NCBI GenBank assembly: GCA_963732845.1 | Contig: CAVTBE010000016.1 | Coordinates: 145,313-209,312, forward strand | Reading direction: 5' to 3' | DNA: 64,000 bases | DNA from: CAVSRC01 sp963732845 | GTDB lineage: Bacteria > Pseudomonadota > Alphaproteobacteria > Rhizobiales > Kaistiaceae | In this document: in pieces, positions 35,710-45,281 of the stretch | How positions within the stretch are numbered: the stretch's first letter is position 1 | Layout of the letters: each line of letters opens with the position of its first letter | Translations under genes and position numbers: made by a program | The notes under the pieces: model-generated | The model's database searches: none | The model's input: only the letters and a program-made list of their open reading frames with translations | Told to the model about the DNA's origin: nothing

Positions 35710-37230
35710 CTACTTGAAGCTGATGTCGCCCAGCCGCAACTGCATGCCGTCGGTCTGACCGTTCGGCTGATACTCGATACGGTTGGAGAGCAGCATGAGG
35801 CCCTTGAGGTCGGCGACCGGCAGGACCGAGACATCCTTGGTGTACTCGTACTCGGCAGCCTTCTGCCAGGCGGTACGGCGAGCCGCCTGATCCGCCTCCC
35901 GGCGGGCAGTGTCGATGAGGCCGGCCAGGGTCGCATCGCGACTGGCGGCGCAACAGCCGCCCATGTCCATGTAGGAGGTGAAGGTCGGGGACGCATCGCC
36001 GGTCGGCTGGCGGTTGCGCGCCGCCAGGATGATCGGCCGGTCGGTCGGGGTCGAACGGGTGAAGAGGATGTCCGCCCACGCCTTGGGGTCGACCGTCTGC
36101 AGGTTGATGTTGAGGCCCACGTCCTGAAGGTTCTGCGCCAGGTAGGACATGATTTCCGCCGACCCGCTGAACTGGCTGGTCATGGCGATGAAATCGATCT
36201 TGGCGTCAACCGGGACGCCGTCGGCCTTGGCGGCGGCCAACAGCTGCTTGGCCTTGTCGGGATTGTAGCCGTCTTCCTTGTAGCCCGGCAGATAGGCGTT
36301 GACGCTCTCGGCCACGTCATTATCGGTGGGGACGGCGATGCGGTCCATCAACGCCTTGACGCCATTCTGCTTGTCCAAGGCAGCACGGACGGCCTCGCGG
36401 ACGCGGATGTCATTCAGTGGGGGGATGGTGGTCGAGAGGCGCAGGAAGAAGATCGCATTGAGCGCGAATTCCTTGGTGCGATCATCCGTCGTGGCGAACT
36501 GCGGCGGCACCGTGTAGGCGATGTCGGCCTCACCGGTTTGAACCATCTGCGCGCGCACCGAGGGCTCGGGGCGGAACAGCACGGTCACGCCCTCCACTGC
36601 CGGCGGCGTGCCCCAGTAGCTGTCGCGCCGCTTCAGCACGATCTGTTCGCCCGGCTTCCACTCGACGAACTGATAGGCTCCCGTTCCCACCGGCGCGGCG
36701 GTCTTTTCCTTTGCCGGCGTCGACTTGGGCGACGGCATGTGCATGAAGGCGAATTCGCGCGGCAGGGTGGGCGACGCCTTCTCGGTGACGACACGGATCG
36801 TCATCGGATCGACAACGCTGACTTTCAGTTTCTCGGCAACCTTGGCCTGATCGGAACAGGTGATTTCCGGGGTGTTCATGCCGCGGTTGATGCCCCACGC
36901 GGCCGCCTCGGCATTGAACGGCGTGCCGTCCGAGAAGGTCACGCCATCACGCAGCTTGAAGACCCAGGTGTTTTCATTCTCCTGCGTCCACGAGGTGGCA
37001 AGCAGCGGCACGACGTCCGATGTCTTCGGATCGAGATCGGTCAGCGTCTGGACGACATTCTCGTTGACGACGAAGCCGCCATCGGCCTCGAGATCGCACG
37101 GATCGATCGTCGTCGGCTCGGTGTGAAACGCGATGACGAGATTCTTGCCGTCAACAGCGAGGGCCGGTGCCGCAAGGGCGAAGGCAAACCCTGTGGCGAT
37201 TGCGAACGAGGCTGCTCGCGCTAGTTTCAT
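35710..37230 (-). CDS. ABC transporter substrate-binding protein (family 5, peptide/nickel type)
   Basis: 506 aa with a signal peptide (MKLARAASFAIATGFAFALA, cleavage after APALA). The family-5 fold motifs include TEPTTIDP near the N-terminus, TWVFKLRDGVTFSDGTPFNA and PVGTGAYQFVEWKPGEQIVL. It is the first gene of the operon and binds the ligand in the periplasm. ATG 37228-37230 has AGGGAG at good spacing. The ligand (peptide, opine or other) cannot be told. Confidence 0.92.
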   Translation of the reverse strand: MKLARAASFAIATGFAFALAAPALAVDGKNLVIAFHTEPTTIDPCDLEADGGFVVNENVVQTLTDLDPKTSDVVPLLATSWTQENENTWVFKLRDGVTFSDGTPFNAEAAAWGINRGMNTPEITCSDQAKVAEKLKVSVVDPMTIRVVTEKASPTLPREFAFMHMPSPKSTPAKEKTAAPVGTGAYQFVEWKPGEQIVLKRRDSYWGTPPAVEGVTVLFRPEPSVRAQMVQTGEADIAYTVPPQFATTDDRTKEFALNAIFFLRLSTTIPPLNDIRVREAVRAALDKQNGVKALMDRIAVPTDNDVAESVNAYLPGYKEDGYNPDKAKQLLAAAKADGVPVDAKIDFIAMTSQFSGSAEIMSYLAQNLQDVGLNINLQTVDPKAWADILFTRSTPTDRPIILAARNRQPTGDASPTFTSYMDMGGCCAASRDATLAGLIDTARREADQAARRTAWQKAAEYEYTKDVSVLPVADLKGLMLLSNRIEYQPNGQTDGMQLRLGDISFK

Positions 37231-37617
37231 TGGCGTTTCTCCCTAAAGGAAATCGGCGGGCCGGGTTCTGGGCGCCAGCGCCGCCTGACCGTTTCAGGCT
37301 ATCCGGAGCACGCAATCCACGCAACAATAAACGGCAATAACTCGCCTTTCGTTGCACTGATGCGCAACCGATATTGCGCCTGCGCGTTGCGGGTTCAGGC
37401 GTCGCGCGTGATCGTGCAAGCCACGCTGCTGGCGGCCAGACGCCCGTGCTGCACGATGGAGCCCGTCGTGATCAGCGTGCCGGCTGCACGCGGCAGGCCC
37501 GACACACCATCATCGTCGATAACGGCAACTCCGCCTCCCCCGCGTCGGTACGGGTATCGTCCGTCTCAGGTCGGGGCCGATCACCTGGCCGCCATGGGTG
37601 ATCTCGTCTTCCAGGCT
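37231..37617. other. Intergenic region upstream of peptide-type ABC operon
   Basis: 387 bases between the UgpC-like gene and the family-5 SBP. It should hold the SBP promoter. On minus, a short open stretch (about 37408-37566) reads VAVIDDDGVSGLPRAAG and ends TITRDA-stop, preceded in another frame by EITHGGQVIGPDL. This may be the eroded end of a lost gene. I cannot name it and see no intact gene. Confidence 0.4.
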
Positions 37618-38805
37618 TCACGCCCATTCCCAGATTGCGGCATGCGAGCCGGCGTCGAAGAAGTGCAGGCGTTCGAGGTCGACGGCAAGGGTGACCGCAT
37701 GGTCTTCGCTGACACGGCTCTTGGGCGTCAGGCGGGCGACGCCGCGGCCGGTGTTGCTGTGCTCGACGTTGAGCTGCTGCAGGGCATCGGAGCTGCGGAT
37801 CGAGACGCCCTCGGCGTCGAGGCTGAAATGCACGATGATGTCGGAGCCCAGCGCCTCGACCAGATCGACGTTGGTGGTGATGGTGCTGTCGGGCGGGTTG
37901 GGGTGGAGGGCGGCGTCGGAGAGGTCCTCCGGGCGCACGCCCAGGATGATGCGGTTGCCGGCGTGCTTGGCCAGCCCCGGCCGCGCTGCCAGCGTCGCCG
38001 GCGGGACCGTCAGGTGGTTGGAGCCGAATTTGACCGGCATGCCGTCGGCGCCCACCGCGGCGGCCTCAGCGTAGTAGAGGTTCATGGTCGGCGAGCCGAT
38101 GAAGGTCGCCACGAAGGTGTTCTTCGGCCGGTTGTAGATGAGGTCGGGCGTGTCGACCTGCTGCAGCACGCCGTCGCGCAGAAGGGCGACGCGATCGCCC
38201 ATGGTCATCGCCTCGGTCTGGTCGTGGGTGACATAGACCGTGGTGACGCCGAGCCGATGCTGGATCTGGGCGATCTCGGCGCGCATCTGCACGCGCAGCT
38301 TGGCATCGAGATTGGACAGCGGTTCGTCCATCAGGAACACCGCCGGCTTGCGCACGATGGCGCGGCCCATGGCAACGCGCTGGCGCTGGCCGCCGGAAAG
38401 CTGGCCCGGACGCCGCTTGAGCAGGTCCTCAAGCTCGAGGATGCGGGCGGCTTCGCGCACGCGCTGGTCGATCTCGGCCTTCGGCCGCTTCGCGATCTGC
38501 AGGGCGAAGGCGATGTTGTCGTAGACCGACATGTGCGGATAGAGCGCATAGCTCTGGAAGACCATGGCGATGTCGCGGTCCTTGGGATGGACGTCGTTGA
38601 CGAACTCCTCGCCGATCCACACCGCCCCGTCGGTGATCTCCTCGAGCCCGGCGATCATCCTGAGCGCGGTGGACTTGCCGCAGCCGGACGGGCCGACCAG
38701 CACCAGGAACTCGCCGTCTTCGATCTCCAGACTGACGTCGTTCACCGCCACCAGGGCGTTGCCGCCATAGCGCTTGGTCAGTCCGTCGAGTGTTACGCTG
38801 GCCAT
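37618..38805 (-). CDS. Sugar ABC transporter ATPase (UgpC/MalK-like)
   Basis: 395 aa. Walker A VGPSGCGKSTALRM, Q-loop VFQSYALYPHMSVYDN, signature LSGGQRQRVAMGRAI, Walker B VFLMDEPLSNLDAKLR and the H-loop VTHDQTEAM are followed by a C-terminal TOBE/MalK-type regulatory domain. ATG 38803-38805 is 11 bases after the permease stop. It energises the sugar importer encoded upstream on the same strand. Confidence 0.93.
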   Translation of the reverse strand: MASVTLDGLTKRYGGNALVAVNDVSLEIEDGEFLVLVGPSGCGKSTALRMIAGLEEITDGAVWIGEEFVNDVHPKDRDIAMVFQSYALYPHMSVYDNIAFALQIAKRPKAEIDQRVREAARILELEDLLKRRPGQLSGGQRQRVAMGRAIVRKPAVFLMDEPLSNLDAKLRVQMRAEIAQIQHRLGVTTVYVTHDQTEAMTMGDRVALLRDGVLQQVDTPDLIYNRPKNTFVATFIGSPTMNLYYAEAAAVGADGMPVKFGSNHLTVPPATLAARPGLAKHAGNRIILGVRPEDLSDAALHPNPPDSTITTNVDLVEALGSDIIVHFSLDAEGVSIRSSDALQQLNVEHSNTGRGVARLTPKSRVSEDHAVTLAVDLERLHFFDAGSHAAIWEWA

Positions 38806-38816
38806 CGGCCTGGATC

Positions 38817-39713
38817 CTACTTGAAGCCTTGAGTGGAAATGCCCTGCACCAGCAGGCGCTGCGAGGCGATGAAGAAGCCGAGCACCGGGCCGATCGACAC
38901 CAGCACCATGGCGAACAGGCCGCCGAAGGACGAGGTGCCGCCGCTCGGGTCGAGGAACAGACGCAGCGCCAGCGGCACGGTCATCTGCTTGATGTCGGTC
39001 AGGTAGATGAGCGGCGCCAGGAAGTCGTTGTAGGTGTTGATGAAGGTGAACAGCGCGGTCGTCGCCAGGGCCGGCACGGTGAGCGGCAGGATGATGCGCC
39101 AGTAGCGCTGCCAGTAGGAGGCGCCGTCGATGGTCGCCGCCTGCTCCAGTTCCGCCGGCAGGGAACGCATGAACTGCACCATCAGGAAGACAAAGAAGGC
39201 GTCGGTGGCGAGGAACTTGGGCACCACCAGCGGCAGGATGGTGTTCACCCAGCCGATCTTGAGGAAGAAGATGTATTGCGGGATGAGCAGCACCTGGACC
39301 GGCAGCATGATCGAGCCGAGCATGATGGCGAACCAGAACCACTTGAAGCGGAAGTCGAGCCGGGCGAACGCATAGCCGGCCATCGAGCACGAGATCAGGT
39401 TGCCGATGACCGCCAGCCCGCAGATGATGAACGAGTTGCGGTAGAACAGGGTGAAGGTCGTCTTGCCGAACAGGTGCCAGCCGTCGATGTAGTTGGCCAG
39501 CGTCCAGTGCTGCGGAATCCAGCCCAGCCCGCCAAAGATCTCGTGCTCCGGCCTGAACGACGACAGGACCATCCAGAACACCGGGTAGAGCATGATGATG
39601 AGCAGCGCGATCAGCACCACGTGCAAGGCGAACTTGCGCGCCTGCTCGGTGCGCCGTTGCCGCTGGCGCCGCTCCTCGTAAGCGGCGCGGTCGACATCCC
39701 TAGCGATCGCCAT
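38817..39713 (-). CDS. Sugar ABC transporter permease (MalG-like)
   Basis: 298 aa with six predicted helices. TM1 is FALHVVLIALLIIMLYPVFWM followed by SSFRPEHEIF. The EAA loop is LEQAATIDGASYWQRYWRIILPLTVPAL. It overlaps the preceding permease gene by 14 bases. With the MalF-like protein it forms the membrane channel of a CUT1-type importer. Confidence 0.92.
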   Translation of the reverse strand: MAIARDVDRAAYEERRQRQRRTEQARKFALHVVLIALLIIMLYPVFWMVLSSFRPEHEIFGGLGWIPQHWTLANYIDGWHLFGKTTFTLFYRNSFIICGLAVIGNLISCSMAGYAFARLDFRFKWFWFAIMLGSIMLPVQVLLIPQYIFFLKIGWVNTILPLVVPKFLATDAFFVFLMVQFMRSLPAELEQAATIDGASYWQRYWRIILPLTVPALATTALFTFINTYNDFLAPLIYLTDIKQMTVPLALRLFLDPSGGTSSFGGLFAMVLVSIGPVLGFFIASQRLLVQGISTQGFK

Positions 39714-40662
39714 AGAACACCCAGAGGCGTGAAGACCAGAAGATCAAGGCGGTGACCAGCGCCACCGTCACCAGCAGCATCCACGCCATGGCGCTGGCAT
39801 AGCCCATGTCGAGGTGCACGAAGGCGCGCTGGTAGAGATAAAGCGAGTAGAGCAGCGTCGAATCAACCGGCCCGCCGGTGCCGCGCGACACCACGAAAGC
39901 CTGCGTGAACGACTGGAACGAGCCGATGGTGAGCAGCACCAGGTTGAAGAAGATGACCGGCGTCAGCAGTGGCAGCGTGATGCGGCGGAACTGCTGGAAA
40001 CGGCCGGCACCGTCGATCGAAGCCGCCTCGTAGTACGACTGCGGTATCTGCCTGAGCGCTGCCAGGAAGATGACCATCGAGGCGCCGAAGGTCCACACGT
40101 GCAGCGCGATGACGGTGTCCAGCGCGTAGAGCGGATGATTGATCCAGCCCTTGCCGGTGATGCCGAACAGCGCCAGGAACTGGTTGAAGACGCCGCTGCT
40201 GTCGAACACCACCCGCCACAGCAGGCCGATGCCGACGCTCGCCCCGATGAGTGAGGGGATGTAGAACAGCGATCGGTAGAGCGCCAGGCCGGAGAGCCCG
40301 CGGTTCAGCGCCATGGCGATCGTCAGCGAGAACGCCAGGATCAGCGGCACCGAGAACAGGACATACTTCAGCGTGACGTTGATGGTGTGCTTGAACTGCA
40401 CATCATGATGCAGAAGCTGATCGTAGTTGCTCCAGCCTATCCACTGCGGCGCCGTGACGATGCCGTAGCGCGTGAACGACAGGTAGAGCGACACCAGGAT
40501 CGGCGCGATGGTGATGCCGAAGAGGCCGACCAGCCAGGGCATCAGGAACATGTAGCCCGCCCGGTTCTCGGCGCGGCGGATGCCGCTGTGCTTCGGCCGC
40601 GGCGGAACGGTACGGCGCGCCCGCGCCCCCGTTGCGACGACCTTGCTCGACTGCGCTGTCAT
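39700..40662 (-). CDS. Sugar ABC transporter permease (MalF/UgpA-like)
   Basis: 320 aa. After a basic N-terminus, helices start at AGYMFLMPWLVGLFGITIAP. The EAA loop is YYEAASIDGAGRFQQFRRITLPLLTPV. ATG 40660-40662 has GAGAGGAA upstream. It follows the sugar-binding protein after a 216-base gap that holds a stem-loop. Confidence 0.92.
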   Translation of the reverse strand: MTAQSSKVVATGARARRTVPPRPKHSGIRRAENRAGYMFLMPWLVGLFGITIAPILVSLYLSFTRYGIVTAPQWIGWSNYDQLLHHDVQFKHTINVTLKYVLFSVPLILAFSLTIAMALNRGLSGLALYRSLFYIPSLIGASVGIGLLWRVVFDSSGVFNQFLALFGITGKGWINHPLYALDTVIALHVWTFGASMVIFLAALRQIPQSYYEAASIDGAGRFQQFRRITLPLLTPVIFFNLVLLTIGSFQSFTQAFVVSRGTGGPVDSTLLYSLYLYQRAFVHLDMGYASAMAWMLLVTVALVTALIFWSSRLWVFYGDR

Positions 40663-40835
40663 GGTTTCCTCTCCGGCATCGCCGGGCCGGGCCGCGACCT
40701 GCGGCGCACCCCACGCCGATGCCCCCGATCATCGCCCGCCCGCCGCCTCAAGGGAAGCAGCCGAGGGCAGCGGCCATGGCCATCCGCCCGTCGCTCCCGT
40801 CCTGCGCCTTGTGGAGGCGTGTTGGAAGAGATCAC

Positions 40836-40861
40836 GGCGGAGAGGGCGAACCCCCTCCGCC
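40836..40861 (-). other. Intercistronic stem-loop after sugar SBP gene
   Basis: An 11-bp stem with one mismatch (GGCGGAGAGGG / CCCCCTCCGCC) is closed by a tetraloop, TTCG on the transcribed minus strand. It lies 18 bases past the SBP stop and no T-tract follows. Likely an mRNA-stabilising or attenuating hairpin that sets the SBP:permease ratio. Confidence 0.7.
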
Positions 40862-40878
40862 TTTTGCGGTCGCACAGC

Positions 40879-42192
40879 CTATTTGTGCATCAGGCTGTCG
40901 AACTCGGTGAAGAAGGCATCGGTCGCTTCTTCCGGGGTTGCCGTGCCGAAGGCAACCGACTGGTAGGCGTTGCCGAGTGCCTGGGTCATCGCGCCGTTAC
41001 CGCCGGACGGCCAGCTGATCGGCTTCACCTCGGCCGCAACGTCCTGGTAGAGCTGAAGCTGACGCTTCTGGCCGTAGGTCGCCGTCGGATCCTCGATCTG
41101 CGCCTTGGCCTGGCGATCGACCGCGACCACGCCATTGTCTGACTTGTAGATCGCCGCGGCGCGATCGTCCTCGGTGAAGAAGTTGATCCACTTGATCGCC
41201 ACGTCGAGCTTGGCCGGGTCGGAGCAATGGGCGCCGATCGAGATGCCGTCGCTGCCGGTGTCCTGGCCGCCGCCACCCGGGCCCTTCGGGTAGAGCGCGA
41301 TGTCGAGCTGTTCGCCGGGGCGGACCTTGTCGATCACCGCCTGGTGGGAGTCGAGCCGGTTGGCCGGACGCGCCGTCATGAAGACGCGGCCATTGGCGAT
41401 CGCCGACTGCTCGATCAGGCTGCCGTTGTCCTGCACCATCACCTCAGGCGTGTCGGTCAGGCCCTCCTTGCGCAGTTCCTCCCAGAAGCTGAACCAGTCG
41501 ACCATCACCTTCTTCGGGAAGGCCAGCTTCGGCCCGTCGAACACCGGGTAGCCCTGGGTCTGCACCCAGTCGACGAACGAGTCCGTCTCGACGCCCATGT
41601 TGTGGGTGGCCGGCACGCCATCGGGCAGGTGCGGCTTCATGTCGGTGAGGAGCTTGTGGAAGTCCTCCCACGTCCAGTCCTTGGTCGGCGGCTTCAATCC
41701 CGCCTTCTCGAGCCAGGTGCGGTTGTACATCACCGACGAATAGAACATGCCCGACGGAACGAGGTAGAAGTGCCCGTCGTCGCCGTAGCCCGTCTTCAGC
41801 GAGGCCTCGGTGATTCCGCGAACGTCGAGCTTGCCGGACTTGAGGAGGTCGTCGAGCGGCATCAGAAGTTTCGGATTGGCGTAAGTTGCCAGCCAGCGGC
41901 TTTGCATCTGCACCGTGCACGGCTCGTTGCCCGCCGCCGTCTGAATGCTCAACTTGTTCCAGTAGTCATCCCACCCCGACGCCTCGCGCAACACGGTGAC
42001 CCCGGGATTGTCCTTCTCGAACAGCTTCAGGATATCGTCCGTCTTCTGATTGCGAAGCGGACCGCCCCACCAGCTGAAGCGGATCTCGGTATCCGCATTC
42101 GCAGACGGCACTGCCACGGCCGACAGGCCGAGCGTCGCCCCGACCAGCGCCAGCGCGCTTGCAATTCTGATCAGTATCTTGCCACGGCGCAT
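40879..42192 (-). CDS. Sugar ABC transporter substrate-binding protein (family 1)
   Basis: 437 aa. A long signal peptide (to about residue 33, ending PSANA) is followed by TEIRFSWWGGPLRNQKTDDILKLFEKDNPGV, typical of CUT1 family-1 binding proteins. ATG 42190-42192 has GGGAGGA upstream. Divergent from a GH2 beta-mannosidase, so the ligand is probably a manno-oligosaccharide or mannoside (inference from context). Confidence 0.92.
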   Translation of the reverse strand: MRRGKILIRIASALALVGATLGLSAVAVPSANADTEIRFSWWGGPLRNQKTDDILKLFEKDNPGVTVLREASGWDDYWNKLSIQTAAGNEPCTVQMQSRWLATYANPKLLMPLDDLLKSGKLDVRGITEASLKTGYGDDGHFYLVPSGMFYSSVMYNRTWLEKAGLKPPTKDWTWEDFHKLLTDMKPHLPDGVPATHNMGVETDSFVDWVQTQGYPVFDGPKLAFPKKVMVDWFSFWEELRKEGLTDTPEVMVQDNGSLIEQSAIANGRVFMTARPANRLDSHQAVIDKVRPGEQLDIALYPKGPGGGGQDTGSDGISIGAHCSDPAKLDVAIKWINFFTEDDRAAAIYKSDNGVVAVDRQAKAQIEDPTATYGQKRQLQLYQDVAAEVKPISWPSGGNGAMTQALGNAYQSVAFGTATPEEATDAFFTEFDSLMHK

Positions 42193-42691
42193 TCTGTTCC
42201 TCCCTTGTTGCCCGGGGTTCTAACCCACGGTTGTCGTGCCTCCGGGGGACCCGCCCGCGTCTCCTGCCGCGGCGGCGCTATCCGATCGGCCATCTCCCAC
42301 ACGAAATCTGACATGAGGAGGAGTTGCATGCAAGATGCGCACGCCAACACGAGCTGCCATATTGGCGACATATTGCGGTGATGTTGCGGTTCCGCGAACG
42401 AAGCCGAGCAGAAGAATCGCGGAATTTCCCGCAGTTTTCCTCAGCCTCGGCGGCCACTCCGCCGAAATGGCGAGTCGACGCCCGCGAGACGAGGCGCAAT
42501 CGTTCATTGAATTGCGGTTCATGTTGATCTAGTTTTGTTGCTTGCCGCTCACCCGGACCGCCGACAGCCATGAAACGCGTGATGTTCGACCAACGATCCG
42601 GCGACCGAGCCCGGCAGGTTCCCTCCCCCGCATAATCGCGACGGATCTGGCAGGCACCTGATGCCGCGCCCGCGACATGCAGTGATCCCCA
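42193..42691. promoter_or_regulatory. Divergent control region of the mannoside locus
   Basis: 499 bases between the sugar SBP and beta-mannosidase starts. TTGCGGT occurs three times on plus (42373-42379, 42384-42390, 42512-42518). The first two are 11 bases apart and the third lies inside TGAA-N6-TTCA (42508-42521). GCGG-TT-CCGC (42386-42395) is another short inverted repeat. These are candidate operator elements for the LacI regulator encoded downstream; binding is inferred. Confidence 0.4.
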
Positions 42692-45229
42692 GTGAAAGGT
42701 CTGGCCAACGTGTCGATCGAGAAGAATCATCCAGCAGTCGAACTCACCGGCGCCTGGCAGGTTGCACAACACAAGCACCCCGAGGATGCGGCGCTTCCGG
42801 CCGCGGCGGCCATGGAGTGGATCGACGCGACCGTGCCGGGCGCTGTCCAGTACGACCTCGTCGCCGCCGGCCGCCTGACCAATCCTTTCGCCGGCACGGA
42901 AGCCGCCAAGGCGGCAGCCTGGGTGGCGGCGTCCGACTGGCTCTTCCGCCGCTCCTTCCTCTTCGATCGAAGCTCCCTGGCAGGCGGCGAACCGCATCTC
43001 GAAATCGAAGGCATCGACACCTTCGCTGACATCTGGCTGAACGGCACCAAGATCGGCACCACCGCCAACGCATACCGGTCCTACCTGCTTCCGATCGATC
43101 CGGCGCTGCTGCGCGATGGCGCGAACGCCATCGTGGTTCACGTCAAGGCGCACGAACGCATGATCGCCGCGATGGTGCCGGAAGCGCAGAAGCGCCTCGG
43201 CCCGACCTACAACAAGAAGAACCTGATCCGCCGCTATCAGCGGAGCTTTTTCGGTGGATCGAGCCTGCTCAACGTCGGTGCCGAGGTGCTGGGTATCGGC
43301 ATCTACAAGCCCCTGCGCATCGTCGTCGTTCCCCCGCTGCGCATCGCCGACGCCCACTTCCGGGTGATGGCGGCCGCGCCGGCGGAAGCGACGGCCCGCA
43401 TCGATGTCACGCTGGCCGGGGCGGCTAAAGCGGCCAAGACCCTGCGCGTGACGGCAACGCTCACCGAACGCGGCGCCGGTACCGCGGCGGGGACCGCTGC
43501 CGTATCGATAGCCGGAGGCAAGGGGACACTGACGCTCAGCGTGGCGAACCCCAGCCTGTGGTGGCCGCGCGGCTACGGGGCCCAGGACCTCTACACCTTG
43601 CGCATCGATCTGCACGATGGCGACCGGCTGCTCGACAGCCGCAGCGAGACCGTCGGCATCAAGACGGTGTCGCTGGTCACGACGACGGCCAGCGGCCGCC
43701 CGACCTTTCAACTGCGGGTCAACGGCACCGACATTCACGTGCGCGGGCACAATCTGGTACCGATCGACTACATCAAGGTGCACGGGAGCTGGGAGGAATA
43801 CGAGCGCTGCTTCCGCCTGATGTGCGATTCGAACGCCAACCTGCTGCGCATCTGGGGCGGCGGCGCGATCGAGTCCGAGCGCTTCTACGATGCCTGCGAC
43901 GAGCTCGGCATCATGCTTTTCCAGGATTTCTTCCTGCACAGCACGACCTACCCGGACTACGACGCCGCGTGGGTCGAGGAATTCCGTCAGGAGAGCGTCG
44001 AACTGGCGCGCCGGTTGCGCAACCGCGCCTGTCTCACGCTGCTGTGCGGCGGCAACGAGCAACATGAGGGCTGGGACGAGTGGGGGTGGCGCGGTCGCAT
44101 CGACCGTTTCTACGGCGAGACGCTGGCGACCGAGCTGTTACCGAAAGTCGCCGCCGCGGAAGCGCCGGAGATCCCTTACATCGTCAATTCGCCGCACGGC
44201 GGCAACACTTCGCAATCCCCGATTCTGGGCGAGGTCCACTGCTGGGGCAACTTCTACAATTCCACCAAGGATCCGCTGTTCGTCACCGAAACCTGCTGGA
44301 ACATCCAGAGCTATTCCCGGCCGGAGACGTTGCAGGCGGTGATGGGCCTGAAGCTCGAGGACTTCAGCGAGGTCGGCTGGCCGGAGAAATGGCACGAGCG
44401 CACAAACCTTTCCCTGATCGCCCGCAACCCGTACGGCGGCGGGCCGATCGTCACGGACAATCTCCGTGACTACATCGAGTACCTGCAGACCGAGCACGCT
44501 CTGGCGGACCATCACGCCCTGTCGATGCTGCGGCTGCGCAGTCCGTCCTGCAACGGCATCATCTACTGGCCGCTCAACAAAGGCGGTCCGCTTTTCGAGT
44601 TCGGCTGTGTCGACTACCGGGGCTATCCGCTTGCCAACTACTACGCCGTCAAGCGCCTTTTCGCCGACGTGGCCATCGGCGTCTATCGCGACATAAACGA
44701 CATCCGGGTCGTCGGCTCCAACCTGGGCCGCGACGAGGTGGCGGGTGAGCTGGTCGTCACACACCTGCGCGCCGATGGCACGGCGCTGGGCGAGTGGCGG
44801 CAAGCGGTCAGGCTCGCCGCTGGTCAGAACGCCCGTCTGACGGAGCTTTCCGACCACTACGCGAAAGTCGTCGATCGCAGCCGCGAGGTCGTTCGCGCCC
44901 GCTTCGATGTCGCCGGACGCACGGTCGCGGAGGACACGTTGTTCTTCTGCCCGCTGTCGGATTTCGCCACGGCGCCGGATTCAATCCAGGCCAGCGCCGC
45001 GCGGTCGGGCGATGGCTGGGACATACGGCTCAAGGCTTCCGCGGTCGTCAAGATGGTGCGCATCGAGGGCAACCAGAAATGGCTGCTCAGCGACAACTAT
45101 TTCGCCCTTCATCCGGGCGGCGATCGCACCGTTCATGCCTCGCTCCTGGAAAGGACCTCCGACGCCGCGCCGGTCATCACGGTGGCCGCCACCGGCAGCC
45201 GGGAGCAACACGAACTGTCCCTGAAGTGA
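42692..45229 (+). CDS. Glycoside hydrolase family 2, beta-mannosidase-like
   Basis: About 845 aa, the normal length of GH2 beta-mannosidases. An N-terminal jelly-roll sugar-binding domain has LEIEGIDTFADIWLNGTKIG. The TIM barrel has the acid/base Glu in CGGNEQHEGW (about residue 456) and the likely nucleophile Glu in VTETCWNIQ (about 533). There is no signal peptide, so it acts in the cytosol on imported mannosides. The start is a GTG (42692) with a weak SD; GTG 42710 is possible. It is divergent from the sugar ABC operon. Confidence 0.9.
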   Translation: MKGLANVSIEKNHPAVELTGAWQVAQHKHPEDAALPAAAAMEWIDATVPGAVQYDLVAAGRLTNPFAGTEAAKAAAWVAASDWLFRRSFLFDRSSLAGGEPHLEIEGIDTFADIWLNGTKIGTTANAYRSYLLPIDPALLRDGANAIVVHVKAHERMIAAMVPEAQKRLGPTYNKKNLIRRYQRSFFGGSSLLNVGAEVLGIGIYKPLRIVVVPPLRIADAHFRVMAAAPAEATARIDVTLAGAAKAAKTLRVTATLTERGAGTAAGTAAVSIAGGKGTLTLSVANPSLWWPRGYGAQDLYTLRIDLHDGDRLLDSRSETVGIKTVSLVTTTASGRPTFQLRVNGTDIHVRGHNLVPIDYIKVHGSWEEYERCFRLMCDSNANLLRIWGGGAIESERFYDACDELGIMLFQDFFLHSTTYPDYDAAWVEEFRQESVELARRLRNRACLTLLCGGNEQHEGWDEWGWRGRIDRFYGETLATELLPKVAAAEAPEIPYIVNSPHGGNTSQSPILGEVHCWGNFYNSTKDPLFVTETCWNIQSYSRPETLQAVMGLKLEDFSEVGWPEKWHERTNLSLIARNPYGGGPIVTDNLRDYIEYLQTEHALADHHALSMLRLRSPSCNGIIYWPLNKGGPLFEFGCVDYRGYPLANYYAVKRLFADVAIGVYRDINDIRVVGSNLGRDEVAGELVVTHLRADGTALGEWRQAVRLAAGQNARLTELSDHYAKVVDRSREVVRARFDVAGRTVAEDTLFFCPLSDFATAPDSIQASAARSGDGWDIRLKASAVVKMVRIEGNQKWLLSDNYFALHPGGDRTVHASLLERTSDAAPVITVAATGSREQHELSLK

Positions 45230-45281
45230 CAATCGCGCTGCCAGGGAAACCCTCGACCCCACGCCATGCCGGGAGAAGATG

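Noticed and set aside
42278..44065. 595-codon minus ORF opposite the beta-mannosidase
   Set aside because: The plus strand carries GH2 catalytic motifs; this frame lacks any family feature.
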